From Bacteroides intestinalis DSM 17393 (GTDB taxonomy: Bacteria; Bacteroidota; Bacteroidia; Bacteroidales; Bacteroidaceae): a stretch of DNA of 64,000 nucleotides. The stretch lies in contig NZ_ABJL02000008.1 in NCBI RefSeq assembly GCF_000172175.1, forward strand, positions 186,001-250,000, written 5' to 3'. A program made the position numbers and the translations under genes. Below the pieces are notes generated by a model. That model saw only the letters and a list, made by a program, of their open reading frames with translations. It did not search any database and had not been told where the DNA came from. This document shows, piece after piece, positions 40,279 through 48,951 of this stretch. How positions within the stretch are numbered: the stretch's first letter is position 1; every line of letters begins with the position of its first letter.

Positions 40279-40309
40279 GGTGGGGTGTCTATCAAACGGA
40301 CACCCCACC
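40279..40309 (+). promoter_or_regulatory. perfect 11-bp hairpin between small genes
   Basis: GGTGGGGTGTC (40279-40289) and GACACCCCACC (40299-40309) form a strong GC stem without a T-run, just before the next start codon. It may protect the transcript end, mark a processing site, or regulate translation of the downstream gene. Confidence 0.55.
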
Positions 40310-40323
40310 ACAAAGATATAACT

Positions 40324-40611
40324 ATGTATTTTCCATTAGAGATTAACGAACAGTTGGCAAGTGCCATGAGAGCAGCAGCCGAATTTAAAGTAGAAGTAGA
40401 GAAGATTATCGAGTGCGTATGTGTTGATGAAAATGGCGAAACCGTAGATGACAAGAACGACTACGAGAAAATGAGTGATACCATTTGTGAAATGATGGTG
40501 CGTATAGGGCACACAATGGGCAATATGATTACAGAAATAGCCCTCGATGAAGTGAGAAAACTAAACCCCAACAACAACCGCCTAAACCTTGAAAGCCATG
40601 TTTCTGAATGA
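40324..40611 (+). CDS. small hypothetical protein
   Basis: 95 residues from ATG 40324. Helical and acidic (FPLEINEQLASAMRAAAEFK, VEVEKIIECVCVDENGETVD, ISDTICEMMV-like end). Overlaps the next gene by 14 bp. No family recognised; such proteins fill the accessory ends of Bacteroides mobile elements. Confidence 0.65.
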   Translation: MYFPLEINEQLASAMRAAAEFKVEVEKIIECVCVDENGETVDDKNDYEKMSDTICEMMVRIGHTMGNMITEIALDEVRKLNPNNNRLNLESHVSE

Positions 40612-40819
40612 GAGAGCGCAAGAACTTATTAAAGAATTGAGGGGTAACAGTAACGGTGGGGTAAACACTTACAAAGCCTCAATATGTGACGCAATGTCTA
40701 TTATCATGTTCATGTATCAAATGCACGCTTCGGAAAGAGAGAAAGAGATGTTAGCGGATGCCATTGATACTCTATCAAACTATAACGATTTGATAACCGC
40801 ATTATCAAAAGAGAAATGA
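40598..40819 (+). CDS. small hypothetical protein
   Basis: 73 residues from ATG 40598, which overlaps the preceding stop. Helical (MFLNERAQELIKELRGNSNG, DAMSIIMFMYQMHASEREKE, ADAIDTLSNYNDLITALSKE). Its stop overlaps the next start (ATGA). Unknown function; clearly part of the same operon. Confidence 0.6.
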   Translation: MFLNERAQELIKELRGNSNGGVNTYKASICDAMSIIMFMYQMHASEREKEMLADAIDTLSNYNDLITALSKEK

Positions 40820-40953
40820 AACTCTATATTATCATGCTGGTAGTAGGTATTATCCTGCTACTGGCAACTAACAGCGAATATTGTTTGAGTAATATAACCG
40901 GGCTGGCGATGGCTTATACCGCTTGCCACAAATTGAATATGTTTTATGAGTAA
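40816..40953 (+). CDS. 45-residue single-pass membrane peptide
   Basis: Starts ATGA within the previous stop and overlaps the next gene by 8 bp, so translation is coupled on both sides. The N-terminal membrane helix (MKLYIIMLVVGIILLLATNS) is followed by a short tail. Size and topology recall holin-like or type I toxin peptides, but small membrane peptides of this kind are also common passengers. Too short for routine ORF lists. Confidence 0.55.
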   Translation: MKLYIIMLVVGIILLLATNSEYCLSNITGLAMAYTACHKLNMFYE

Positions 40954-41161
40954 GGAAATCAAAGTCAGCAATACGGCTGAACTATGGATAAGAGAACGAC
41001 AAGATAAAGATGTAAGATTGGCAACGCTTGCCGATATTAATAGAATCATGTGTCAAATAGTGAGAGACCAATCTGATGATTTAATCAATGATAATGTAGC
41101 CTTTGATATGCTTCTTACACTGACTAATCTTGCCATGTTTATAGAATCATTAGGAGAATAA
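40946..41161 (+). CDS. small hypothetical protein
   Basis: 71 residues, amphipathic (KEIKVSNTAELWIRERQDKD, VRLATLADINRIMCQIVRDQ, MLLTLTNLAMFIESLGE). Overlaps the membrane peptide gene by 8 bp. No recognised family. Confidence 0.6.
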   Translation: MSKEIKVSNTAELWIRERQDKDVRLATLADINRIMCQIVRDQSDDLINDNVAFDMLLTLTNLAMFIESLGE

Positions 41162-41224
41162 TTAGTGCCCGGCGTACATTATGCCGGGCTAAATTCATAT
41201 ATTTACGAACTAATACACACGATT

Positions 41225-41623
41225 ATGAAGAATGAAGAAACTCTTTACCTGCCTATCAAACAGGTTTATTTTGATGAGATTATTGCCGGCACGAAGAAAG
41301 CCGAGTATCGAGAAGTGAAAGAAGGTATCACCGCCAACCGATATTTGCTGAAAGATGAAAACGGCAAGTATGTACTTAATCCCGAAGTTACAGAACCGGG
41401 TAAAGAATATTTCATCGACGACTACAACAACGGCAACTTCCCGTTCATACCAAAGAAATATAAGTACCTGGCACTGGCAGTCGGTTACGCAAAAGAACGT
41501 GATACTGCGACAGTCGAAGTTACCGGATATTCTTTTGAACCTCATTTAATCCGCTGCAATCTTTATGCGTTCTGGACGATAGTGTATCATTTGGGTGAAG
41601 TCATAGAGGTGCATCGAAAATGA
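41225..41623 (+). CDS. ASCH-domain protein
   Basis: 132 residues from ATG 41225. The ASCH beta barrel is recognisable: LPIKQVYFDEIIAGTKKAEY, REVKEGITANRYLLKDENGK, KYKYLALAVGYAKERDTATV, EVTGYSFEPHLIR. ASCH proteins bind RNA or nucleobases, and some are tRNA- or cytidine-modifying or hydrolysing enzymes. Phage and island ASCH proteins are frequently accessory to replication or defence. Last gene of the small-gene operon. Confidence 0.8.
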   Translation: MKNEETLYLPIKQVYFDEIIAGTKKAEYREVKEGITANRYLLKDENGKYVLNPEVTEPGKEYFIDDYNNGNFPFIPKKYKYLALAVGYAKERDTATVEVTGYSFEPHLIRCNLYAFWTIVYHLGEVIEVHRK

Positions 41624-41666
41624 TTTCTCTGCGCTTATTCTGCGTTAAAGCAATTAAATCAAGTGT

Positions 41667-41835
41667 CATACGTGCGTGTGCATAGGCGTAATTAAGTGAA
41701 TTATCTGATGTGTTCACATGCGCATGTACACGCATGTGCGCAAATGGTCGAGAATGTTACATTTTACACAGTCCATACACGCACGTGCGCAAAGAGAACT
41801 AAAGAATCTGAACCATTAAAAACGTGCGTGCGTGG
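41667..41835. repeat. alternating RY repeats with inverted repeat (CACATGCG/CGCATGTG)
   Basis: Four blocks of alternating purine/pyrimidine sequence: 41667-41685, 41715-41743, 41777-41793 and 41822-41835. Two share the end CGCA(C/T)GTGCGCAAA, and the second contains the inverted repeat CACATGCG (41715-41722) / CGCATGTG (41731-41738). Possible protein-binding or Z-prone region: an origin, a packaging site, or an accessory recombination site. Confidence 0.5.
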
Positions 41836-41988
41836 AACTGGAGAAACGAGCGAAAAACGAGCAAAACAATTGATTTTCACCAATGGCCATTTTTGACCTA
41901 TGGCTTTCATCAACAGGAATACCATCCTACAGAAACCAGATAGTATAAATGTACTATTAAGAATCCCTAACAGACATGGGCAATACAA

Positions 41989-42010
41989 GTTGTGCAAATG
42001 TTGTGCAAAT
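41989..42010. promoter_or_regulatory. two tandem arm-type integrase sites near attR
   Basis: GTTGTGCAAAT occurs twice back-to-back (41989-41999, 42000-42010). The same core is repeated near attL and overlaps the int promoter. Two arms at each end is the architecture of lambda-type integration. Confidence 0.65.
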
Positions 42011-42020
42011 TAGAAATAAG

Positions 42021-42059
42021 AAAACCGCAATCGTTTGATAGATAAACGTTTGCGGTTTT
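42021..42059 (-). terminator. element-borne terminator for tRNA-Arg
   Basis: AAAACCGCAA (42021-42030) pairs with TTGCGGTTTT (42050-42059), with an inner CGTTT/AAACG pair. Read in tRNA direction it follows the tRNA 3' end and replaces the original terminator now at 29059-29097. Confidence 0.75.
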
Positions 42060-42065
42060 ATCTTG

Positions 42066-42139
<74 letters not shown>

Positions 42140-42155
42140 ATCCTTAATTGCGGTG

Positions 42156-42185
42156 CAAAGGTACGCTTTTCTGTGAAATTTGCAA
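42156..42185 (-). promoter_or_regulatory. promoter of tRNA-Arg
   Basis: CAAAGGTA (42156-42163) is TACCTTTG on the minus strand and CAA (42183-42185) is the -33 TTG, 19 bp apart. The tRNA 5' end at 42139 lies about 15 bp downstream. Confidence 0.7.
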
Positions 42186-42239
42186 AGATTTTACGCAGAA
42201 AATATTTTGTAAATAGCTGCTTTTATATCCGATTAGATG

Positions 42240-43697
42240 TTATAATCCTAATGGTAAACCAGTTACATACCATAAAATAAATAACAAAGTCCAGGCTAAT
42301 AATATATAGAGAGAGTATCTCCAAGTATATTTCAGTAATGAACCATAGGTCGCTTGCTTATCATATTGCTGCATGTAAGTAAGGATAAGAGGCATGTAGA
42401 ACATGAAAGGAGTGATGGCATTGGTGGCACTGTCACCAATACGAAAGGCGCATTGCACCATATCCGGAGAAATCCCCATATTGGCAAAGAACGGAACAAA
42501 GATGAAGGACATGAAAGTCCACTTGGCAGTGGCAGAAACCATAATAAGGTTCACAAGTGCTGTAAAGAGAATAAATAGAATGAGTATCCATAAACTCCCA
42601 AGATGGATGGACGAAAGCATGTCCGCTCCCATAATGGCTATACATTTATCCAAATGAGAATACTCGAAACACGCAAACATCTGAGCAGCAAAGAAAGTGA
42701 TAACAAAGTAAACACCCAACAATTTCATAGGTTGAGTAAGCCCCTCAATCACATCTCCATCTGTACGATAACGACCGGAAGCAAAGCCATAAACCATCCC
42801 CATAAGCCCGATACCAAAAGAAAGCAGAAACAGAATGCCCTCTATAAAAGGAGAACGGATCAGACCACCATTCACACTACGCAAAATACCCCATGAAGAG
42901 AAAGTAGCCCAAAGAATCACGGTTGTATAAATCACCCCGATAGATACTGCACCTATCATAGCACGACGTTCTTTATGGGATAATTGCTTATAACCATTGA
43001 AACGAATATGACCGGCATATTCTCCCAAAGCCGGAAGAAGATTACGGCGGGTTACCTGATAAATAATAAAAGCCAGCAAAAAAGTAGATGCAAACAAGAA
43101 ATAGTAATTGCATAAAGGCCCTGTATTTCCAGGTGATACATTTGCCATGTCCGCAGCTTCCTGGGTAGTGGCAGCAAGCATAGGATCCAAAGTACTCAGC
43201 ATCAGGTTAGCGCTATACCCACACGAAACAGAAACGTATGCCGTAATAATACCTGCAACCGGATGCAGCCCGACCGAATGGAATAAAGTTGCTGCAATCG
43301 GTAAAAGAATTATATATCCGGCATCACCTACTATATTGGAAAGCAATCCCAAGAAAATAACCAGTATCACCATGCGCCATAGATTATGCTTACGACGTGC
43401 CCCACCGCGGATACAAGCATCTATAAAACCTGAATGTTGTGCCACCCCGATACCAAACATAGCCACAATTACCAAGCCCAGCGGAGCAAACCCCGTGAAA
43501 TTAGTAACCACATGCCGCAACAGCCAACGAACACCTTCCGGACTAAGCAAACTTTGTACCCGTATCTCCTCCCCTGTTTGCGGTTGAAACACGCTCAGGC
43601 CGTAAATGTCAAATATCCATGATAGGACAATGACAGCCAGCGTCAACAAGAGAAACATTGTTGCCGGATGCGGTAGACGCCATTTGTTATTCATCAT
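42240..43697 (-). CDS. AbgT family transporter
   Basis: 485 residues with about 11 membrane helices. AbgT family landmarks: NFTGFAPLGLVIVAMFGIGV, GYIILLPIAATLFHSVGLHP, and the late VSATAKWTFMSFIFVPFF with IGDSATNAITPFMFYMPL. The family imports p-aminobenzoyl-glutamate (a folate breakdown product) or exports sulfonamide-like compounds. It is the third gene of an operon led by a giant sensor kinase and its regulator; the start at 43697 overlaps the regulator gene by 11 bp. That linkage suggests the sensor pair controls this transport. Confidence 0.9.
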   Translation of the reverse strand: MMNNKWRLPHPATMFLLLTLAVIVLSWIFDIYGLSVFQPQTGEEIRVQSLLSPEGVRWLLRHVVTNFTGFAPLGLVIVAMFGIGVAQHSGFIDACIRGGARRKHNLWRMVILVIFLGLLSNIVGDAGYIILLPIAATLFHSVGLHPVAGIITAYVSVSCGYSANLMLSTLDPMLAATTQEAADMANVSPGNTGPLCNYYFLFASTFLLAFIIYQVTRRNLLPALGEYAGHIRFNGYKQLSHKERRAMIGAVSIGVIYTTVILWATFSSWGILRSVNGGLIRSPFIEGILFLLSFGIGLMGMVYGFASGRYRTDGDVIEGLTQPMKLLGVYFVITFFAAQMFACFEYSHLDKCIAIMGADMLSSIHLGSLWILILFILFTALVNLIMVSATAKWTFMSFIFVPFFANMGISPDMVQCAFRIGDSATNAITPFMFYMPLILTYMQQYDKQATYGSLLKYTWRYSLYILLAWTLLFILWYVTGLPLGL

Positions 43698-44415
43698 CTG
43701 CTTCCAGATTATCTATATCAAGAATACGGAGTTCCAAAGCACGCACAACCAGACGGGTTGCATTCACTCCTACCCGCTCTCCTTGTGGAAACAGACGGTT
43801 TACCAAATCATTCTGACGCTTTTCCAGAGATTTAACTCCAAAAGGCATGCCTTTCAGGTTAGCAATCATATCTTTGGTATACCCCAATGCCAGATGGCGT
43901 AGGAAACGTTCGTCATACTCATCAATATCATAACTGATAACCGCTTCCTGACGTTTAGCATCATTCGCAACAGATTGCTTGAAACGGTCTACAATTTTTT
44001 CCAGAATAGGATAATTAAAAACCAGCTTCTTTCCATCCATTACTGCCTGTACATCTGTTTTCGTAAGCAGCTCACCTGTTTTCAAAATAATACCGTCAGC
44101 ACCCGCATTCAGAACATCCACCCAAAGCTTTTCATTCAGAATTTCTCCGGTAAATATGAGTACGTGTACTCCCGGATAGCGCTTAAAGATATTCCGGCAG
44201 ATATCCACACCAATAGTAGTAGAACCACCCAACCCTAAATCCAGCAATACCAAATCAGGAACTCCGGCCTCTATCAATGTCCAGAATTCACTTTCGGTCA
44301 TGGCCGTACCGATAACTTCCGCGTTGGGTATTTCATGGCGGAAGATTTCTTCCGTTCCTTTCAGTTCAAGCTTGACGTCTTCTACAATAATTACTTTGAA
44401 TTTCTTGTCTTCCAT
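43687..44415 (-). CDS. response regulator (DUF5932-type output)
   Basis: 242 residues. Receiver domain (residues about 1-125): acidic EDVK, phospho-acceptor Asp in PDLVLLDLGLGGS (about 59), and conserved Lys in GIILKTGELL (about 109). The C-terminal part (YDERFLRHLALGYTKDMIAN, LKGMPFGVKSLEKRQNDL) is a LuxR-like HTH, matching the DUF5932 output domain of Bacteroidetes regulators. Placed 11 bp after the tandem sensor kinase. Confidence 0.88.
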   Translation of the reverse strand: MEDKKFKVIIVEDVKLELKGTEEIFRHEIPNAEVIGTAMTESEFWTLIEAGVPDLVLLDLGLGGSTTIGVDICRNIFKRYPGVHVLIFTGEILNEKLWVDVLNAGADGIILKTGELLTKTDVQAVMDGKKLVFNYPILEKIVDRFKQSVANDAKRQEAVISYDIDEYDERFLRHLALGYTKDMIANLKGMPFGVKSLEKRQNDLVNRLFPQGERVGVNATRLVVRALELRILDIDNLEADDE

Positions 44416-44426
44416 ATTATTTAATT

Positions 44427-47400
44427 TTATTTTCTTCTCGGTATCGTAAAATAAACTGTAAATCCGCCATTCTCAGCCGGTTCAGCATTGATGCGACAGC
44501 CACGTTTTCCAGCAAACTCGTCATGGTCACGAATAATCTGCTTGCAGACGAGATACTCCGTACCTCGCAACTCTCCTTTTTCTCCTGTTGCCATCATACG
44601 TTCCAAGTTTGGATAGAAAAGTTGATTTAATTCCTCACGGGTTTTCGTCCTTCGCATATCAGTGAAAAGGAAACGAATATATTCTCCGTCTACTGCTGCC
44701 GCCAAATGTATTTCTCCATCCAGAGGAACAGACAAGGCTTCGTCTATCAGATTCTCCAATAAGAAGCGGAGTTGGATAAAATCTCCGACCACTCTTTCAT
44801 CAATAGCTCTTGTAGAGAAAGATACAGCAACCCCTTTTCCCTTATTTGCTTTACGGAAATACTTTTCTGCCAGAGCAAACAACTCCGGTACGGAAATTAT
44901 CCCGCGACGGAACGTAACTTCTTCCAACTGTCGCGATGCGCACGAACTCAATATGGTAAATATACCTTTATAATATTCTATCAATTCGCTGATAGCTGAA
45001 ACCGTCTCTTTTTCTTCCGTTTCTGAGAGAATACCTGAACGGAGTTTACCAATGAGTTGCTTGATCTTATTCGGATAATAAATTGTCTCGTGCTTGATGG
45101 TGGAAAGACAATTATCAAGCACCATATTCTGCACATGCAACATACCGTCCTCCCATGACGCCCGGTGTGCTTCTTCATGCGCAGCTTCGATGTCGCGGTA
45201 TTTTGTTGCCAGTTTCACAACTGCATTGAAGACCACAATCGCTATATACCGCGCAATCAATTCCAGCAATAGATGAGCTGTCTCTTGATCAACATTCTCT
45301 TGCCGTTCTAGATATAACACACCCACACAGCGCGAATCACCCGCAGCATCCACCACCAAAGGCAAAGCTTCAAATCCCGGTGCGGACAGTTGAGTATGCT
45401 GTTCAAAACAGCGTTGAACTACTTCCTTCCAAAGTTCATCTTCTGCCGCAGATGATCCATTATCTCCCGTAGAGGACAACTCTTTTTCTATAGAATTTGA
45501 CGCATATTCCAGTTGATGTGTCGTTTCATTATAAACGGCGATTCCCAACCGATCAATACTTAGCAACTCATTTACGGCATCAAAGCCTTCGTCAACGATA
45601 CGTTGAGGAATAGCTTTCAGGGTATCTTCTTCCCGTTGCAATGCCTCTTCTGTTTCGGGAACTTGTATCAGGGAGGCAGCAAAGATCTGTCTATTGATTT
45701 CCAAAACCTGTTCCAGATTCCAACGGTTTACAAGACGTTTGCGAATATACAGGATGTAATATCCCAAGAGCAACATAGCTATAAGTCCGATAAACAGGAT
45801 AACCCCCACCATCTTATTATTGGTGGAACGTTCCAACTGACGGCAATATTCCTCCAAAGACTGATCTTCACCCAGCAATTTGTACAAAGTCGTATAAGCG
45901 GCATTATTATAACTGTATGCATCCCATTGTTTCAACGCAAGAAAAGCGACAGCCGCCTCATTCCGGATATCCAGAATGACATGAAAGTCCGAATTGAAAA
46001 GATCATTCCACCAGGATAACTCACCCGGCTCCCCTTCTCCTCTCAATGACATATAGCGCTGCGGCTCCTGGGCATACCTCTTATAATGCGCATTCAGGCA
46101 AGACATGGCAGAATCTACATATTCCAAAGCCTGTTCAAAATTTCCTTCCACATTACTATAATAGGCATCATTGGCATAGTCGGACGCCTCATTCAACAGA
46201 GCTTCAAACTCATTTTCCGCAGCTAATGACAAAGAATCCTGAGCCGTTTGCGCATAGATTTCATCCGGTTGCATCACCGCTTCCTCTACTGCTTTATTGC
46301 ATGAACTCATGCCTATAGAAAAGAATATGCACAGAAATACCATCAAAGTTTTACGCACTCCTGTAGGCAAACGGAAATAAAAACGACTGCCCTTCCCTAA
46401 AGTACTTTCTACATTGAACAAACAGACTCTGAATACTTCGTTCGTCTTCCGGTATTTCTCAATGATACCTTTACAATTCATCAGGCCGAAGCCGCTCCCT
46501 TTGTTTTTCAGTAGTTCTTCCCGGTCGGCAGCATCCAGTACGCCTATTTCCTGCGAATTATACAATTTCTCACCGACAATACGCGTCACATCTTCTTCTG
46601 AAAGGCCATAACCGGTATCTTCTACTGAGATTTCCACATATTCTTCTGTCGGATTTGCATAGACTTTTACCTTGCCTCCCTTTGGAGTATATTTACGGGC
46701 ATTTTCTGCAAGCGTGTTTATCATGAACAACGTCAATGCCTTGTCAGCTTTCACACAGGTATCCGTTGGCGTCACTTCCAGTTGTTGCTGTTTCATTTCG
46801 AAGGCACGGCCTCCTTTCCGTATCAGATCGAAAAGCTCGTTCAACCCGAATGTTTCTATATTTAAGCTCAGGCTACCCTGTTTCATTTTAATCCATAAAG
46901 CAAGGATATCATTGTATTCATTGATGGTTGTCACCAATTCGTCCATATATTGATACTTCTCAGCTTTGATGTGTTCGTCATGGATAAAACCCTTTTCCGT
47001 CAGTTTATGTACTTCATTAATAATACGGTCTATGTACGGATGAATACCATTCACAATGGCCATACACGCTTTCTTTATAAGATTCTGACGTTTATTCCCG
47101 GCTATATGCTGTTCGTACACGTACCGTTCTTTCTCCAACCGGCGACGTTCGTCACCCAGCGAGATGGAAGTCATACCGTTGTCAAGCGCCCATGTAATAT
47201 AAGGAGCAATCACATGTAGTATTGCCTTCTCATCCTTTGTAAGACGTTTGGGTAATACCAACTGCCCATCTTCTATCCGGATGTCTTTTACACTGAAAAG
47301 TTCCTCTATATCTGTCTGCACAGCAGAAAGAATGGCATCTACAATCTCTTCTTCCGTCTGCGCGTCCGTGGGAATAGAAGCAGTTATTTTCTGACAAATG

Positions 47401-48827
47401 TCCAACATCTGCCTCAAACGGTGCAAATGGACATGATTACGTTCTTTAGACCGCTTATTGAATATCCAAAAGAATATAACCACCAGTATAAAACCGACAA
47501 TCACGAAGAAGAGTAAAATATTGAGTTGCCGGGCTTCACTTTCCAAAGCCTGATAGCGGCTTTCTAACTCCTTATCCTGACGGGTATCTTCCAGAATATC
47601 CAGATAAATATTGCGATTATAATCGGAGTGTTGCTTCATTTCCAGTCCGGCATACGTAACACTCAGTTGTTCGCGAATACGTGAAATCCATTCTGGAACG
47701 GTTCGTAACTTACGCTCTATCCATGCTTTTTCTGAAGAAATGGTATCCCGCATATCATAGGTTTTCAACCAATCCAGGCTATCATGGCAATCATAAAAAC
47801 GGCGATGATGGCTGTTCACACATTCTAAGGCAAGCGTCAGAGTGTCCAATGCTTCGGCATAGTTATCATGCGCATTCAGATATTTCCCAATAGAGACATA
47901 GGCACCGGCAATCTGATACACATCATTATATTGCTTGAATTTCTTCAAAGCCAATTGTCCTAAATGCATAGGCAACAGGGAATCCACAGGTACACCAAAC
48001 TGTTTCAATGCATGAGACCGCCTGCCTTGGAAGAAATCATAATTATCGGGAGACGCCATCAGGTTAGCAAGCCCCTGCACTCCATTACCTTCAAAATACA
48101 AGTATCCTCCACGGGATGCCAATTTCCACGTTGTATACAGCTCGTCGAATTCACGTAAACGACGTTCGTCTGCAGTTTCGCCCTCACAAAGCGCCGCTGA
48201 TCCTTTTATATAATGATAATACAATAACTGGTTCATGTCTGCCGCAAGTTCTTCTTGCGGATAGATTTCATTGATGGAAGCCACCGCTTCCGGACGTTGT
48301 TGCAGATAGTAGTAATAGACAGCGGAAACAATATAAAATTCGGAGTATGCATAGTTCAATCTCAACCGTTCGTGCTTATCTACGAAGAGCTTGTTATCTT
48401 CATCTATACGTTTCATGCGGCGGAGAGCACTGTTCCGATAGTCATAAAATTCTTTATTCATGGCTGTCCGCTGATAGATTTTCATCAGTCCGATATCGGC
48501 AACCAGCTGTTCCAGTTCATTTTTTGTCAGACTATACACATCTTTATGAAATTTCTCCGCTTTCTCAAAATCCATGCGCATAAAAGCGCAAAAGCCCAGA
48601 TTATTGGATGCTTCCGCTTTCCCCTGACTATACAGATTCACTTTTCCATAAGCTTGTGTGGCAGCATGACAAGAAGAGTCTAGGTCTTTATAACGATAAG
48701 AATAAGCCACTTGGTTGAGCGAATCGATAAGATGTACTTCCTTGGTGGGAGCAGTACCCACACAAGAAATCATTACTATGCAAAAACACAGTAAGCCCAC
48801 CAATCGTATATGAGGAAACCGTTTCAC
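44427..48827 (-). CDS. tandem-module sensor histidine kinase (DUF5112/DUF5113 type)
   Basis: 1466 residues, a Bacteroidetes-specific giant sensor. Module 1: a lipoprotein-type signal (VGLLCFCIVMISCVG), TPR-like helical repeats, a membrane helix (about 437-456) and a kinase core with the NGIHPYIDRI histidine region (about 592), N-box NTLAENARKYTP (about 705), DTGYGLSEED (about 736) and KGSGFGLMN (about 776). Module 2 begins at about 833 with a second lipoprotein-like signal (VFLCIFFSIGMSSC) and again has helices, a membrane helix (about 1004-1027) and a C-terminal kinase-like domain without clear G-boxes. The start codon is GTG at 48827; a -7-like TAGCTTTG lies just before (48832-48839), so it may be nearly leaderless. 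Confidence 0.85.
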   Translation of the reverse strand: MKRFPHIRLVGLLCFCIVMISCVGTAPTKEVHLIDSLNQVAYSYRYKDLDSSCHAATQAYGKVNLYSQGKAEASNNLGFCAFMRMDFEKAEKFHKDVYSLTKNELEQLVADIGLMKIYQRTAMNKEFYDYRNSALRRMKRIDEDNKLFVDKHERLRLNYAYSEFYIVSAVYYYYLQQRPEAVASINEIYPQEELAADMNQLLYYHYIKGSAALCEGETADERRLREFDELYTTWKLASRGGYLYFEGNGVQGLANLMASPDNYDFFQGRRSHALKQFGVPVDSLLPMHLGQLALKKFKQYNDVYQIAGAYVSIGKYLNAHDNYAEALDTLTLALECVNSHHRRFYDCHDSLDWLKTYDMRDTISSEKAWIERKLRTVPEWISRIREQLSVTYAGLEMKQHSDYNRNIYLDILEDTRQDKELESRYQALESEARQLNILLFFVIVGFILVVIFFWIFNKRSKERNHVHLHRLRQMLDICQKITASIPTDAQTEEEIVDAILSAVQTDIEELFSVKDIRIEDGQLVLPKRLTKDEKAILHVIAPYITWALDNGMTSISLGDERRRLEKERYVYEQHIAGNKRQNLIKKACMAIVNGIHPYIDRIINEVHKLTEKGFIHDEHIKAEKYQYMDELVTTINEYNDILALWIKMKQGSLSLNIETFGLNELFDLIRKGGRAFEMKQQQLEVTPTDTCVKADKALTLFMINTLAENARKYTPKGGKVKVYANPTEEYVEISVEDTGYGLSEEDVTRIVGEKLYNSQEIGVLDAADREELLKNKGSGFGLMNCKGIIEKYRKTNEVFRVCLFNVESTLGKGSRFYFRLPTGVRKTLMVFLCIFFSIGMSSCNKAVEEAVMQPDEIYAQTAQDSLSLAAENEFEALLNEASDYANDAYYSNVEGNFEQALEYVDSAMSCLNAHYKRYAQEPQRYMSLRGEGEPGELSWWNDLFNSDFHVILDIRNEAAVAFLALKQWDAYSYNNAAYTTLYKLLGEDQSLEEYCRQLERSTNNKMVGVILFIGLIAMLLLGYYILYIRKRLVNRWNLEQVLEINRQIFAASLIQVPETEEALQREEDTLKAIPQRIVDEGFDAVNELLSIDRLGIAVYNETTHQLEYASNSIEKELSSTGDNGSSAAEDELWKEVVQRCFEQHTQLSAPGFEALPLVVDAAGDSRCVGVLYLERQENVDQETAHLLLELIARYIAIVVFNAVVKLATKYRDIEAAHEEAHRASWEDGMLHVQNMVLDNCLSTIKHETIYYPNKIKQLIGKLRSGILSETEEKETVSAISELIEYYKGIFTILSSCASRQLEEVTFRRGIISVPELFALAEKYFRKANKGKGVAVSFSTRAIDERVVGDFIQLRFLLENLIDEALSVPLDGEIHLAAAVDGEYIRFLFTDMRRTKTREELNQLFYPNLERMMATGEKGELRGTEYLVCKQIIRDHDEFAGKRGCRINAEPAENGGFTVYFTIPRRK

Positions 48828-48882
48828 TTAGCAAAGCTACAAATAAATCCGGGAAAGAAAAAAGATTTTTCTACAATAAGTC

Positions 48883-48914
48883 TTGTAGAATGTAGCGGGA
48901 AATTCATAACTTTG
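48883..48914 (+). promoter_or_regulatory. promoter of prs
   Basis: TTG at 48883-48885 and TAACTTTG at 48907-48914, 21 bp apart, 38 bp before the start codon. Confidence 0.7.
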
Positions 48915-48951
48915 CAGCCGTATTAAACAAATAGGTAACATCTATTACAAA

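Larger units (their letters stand above)
41624..42020. other. non-coding right end of the element
   Basis: No credible gene. It contains alternating purine-pyrimidine repeats (41667-41835) and two tandem arm-type integrase sites (41989-42010). A 66-codon frame at 41696 translates the repeats and is not called. Confidence 0.65.

Noticed and set aside
41696..41896. 66-codon open frame rich in His and Cys
   Set aside because: It is the translation of alternating GCATGTGC repeats in a non-coding end of the element.
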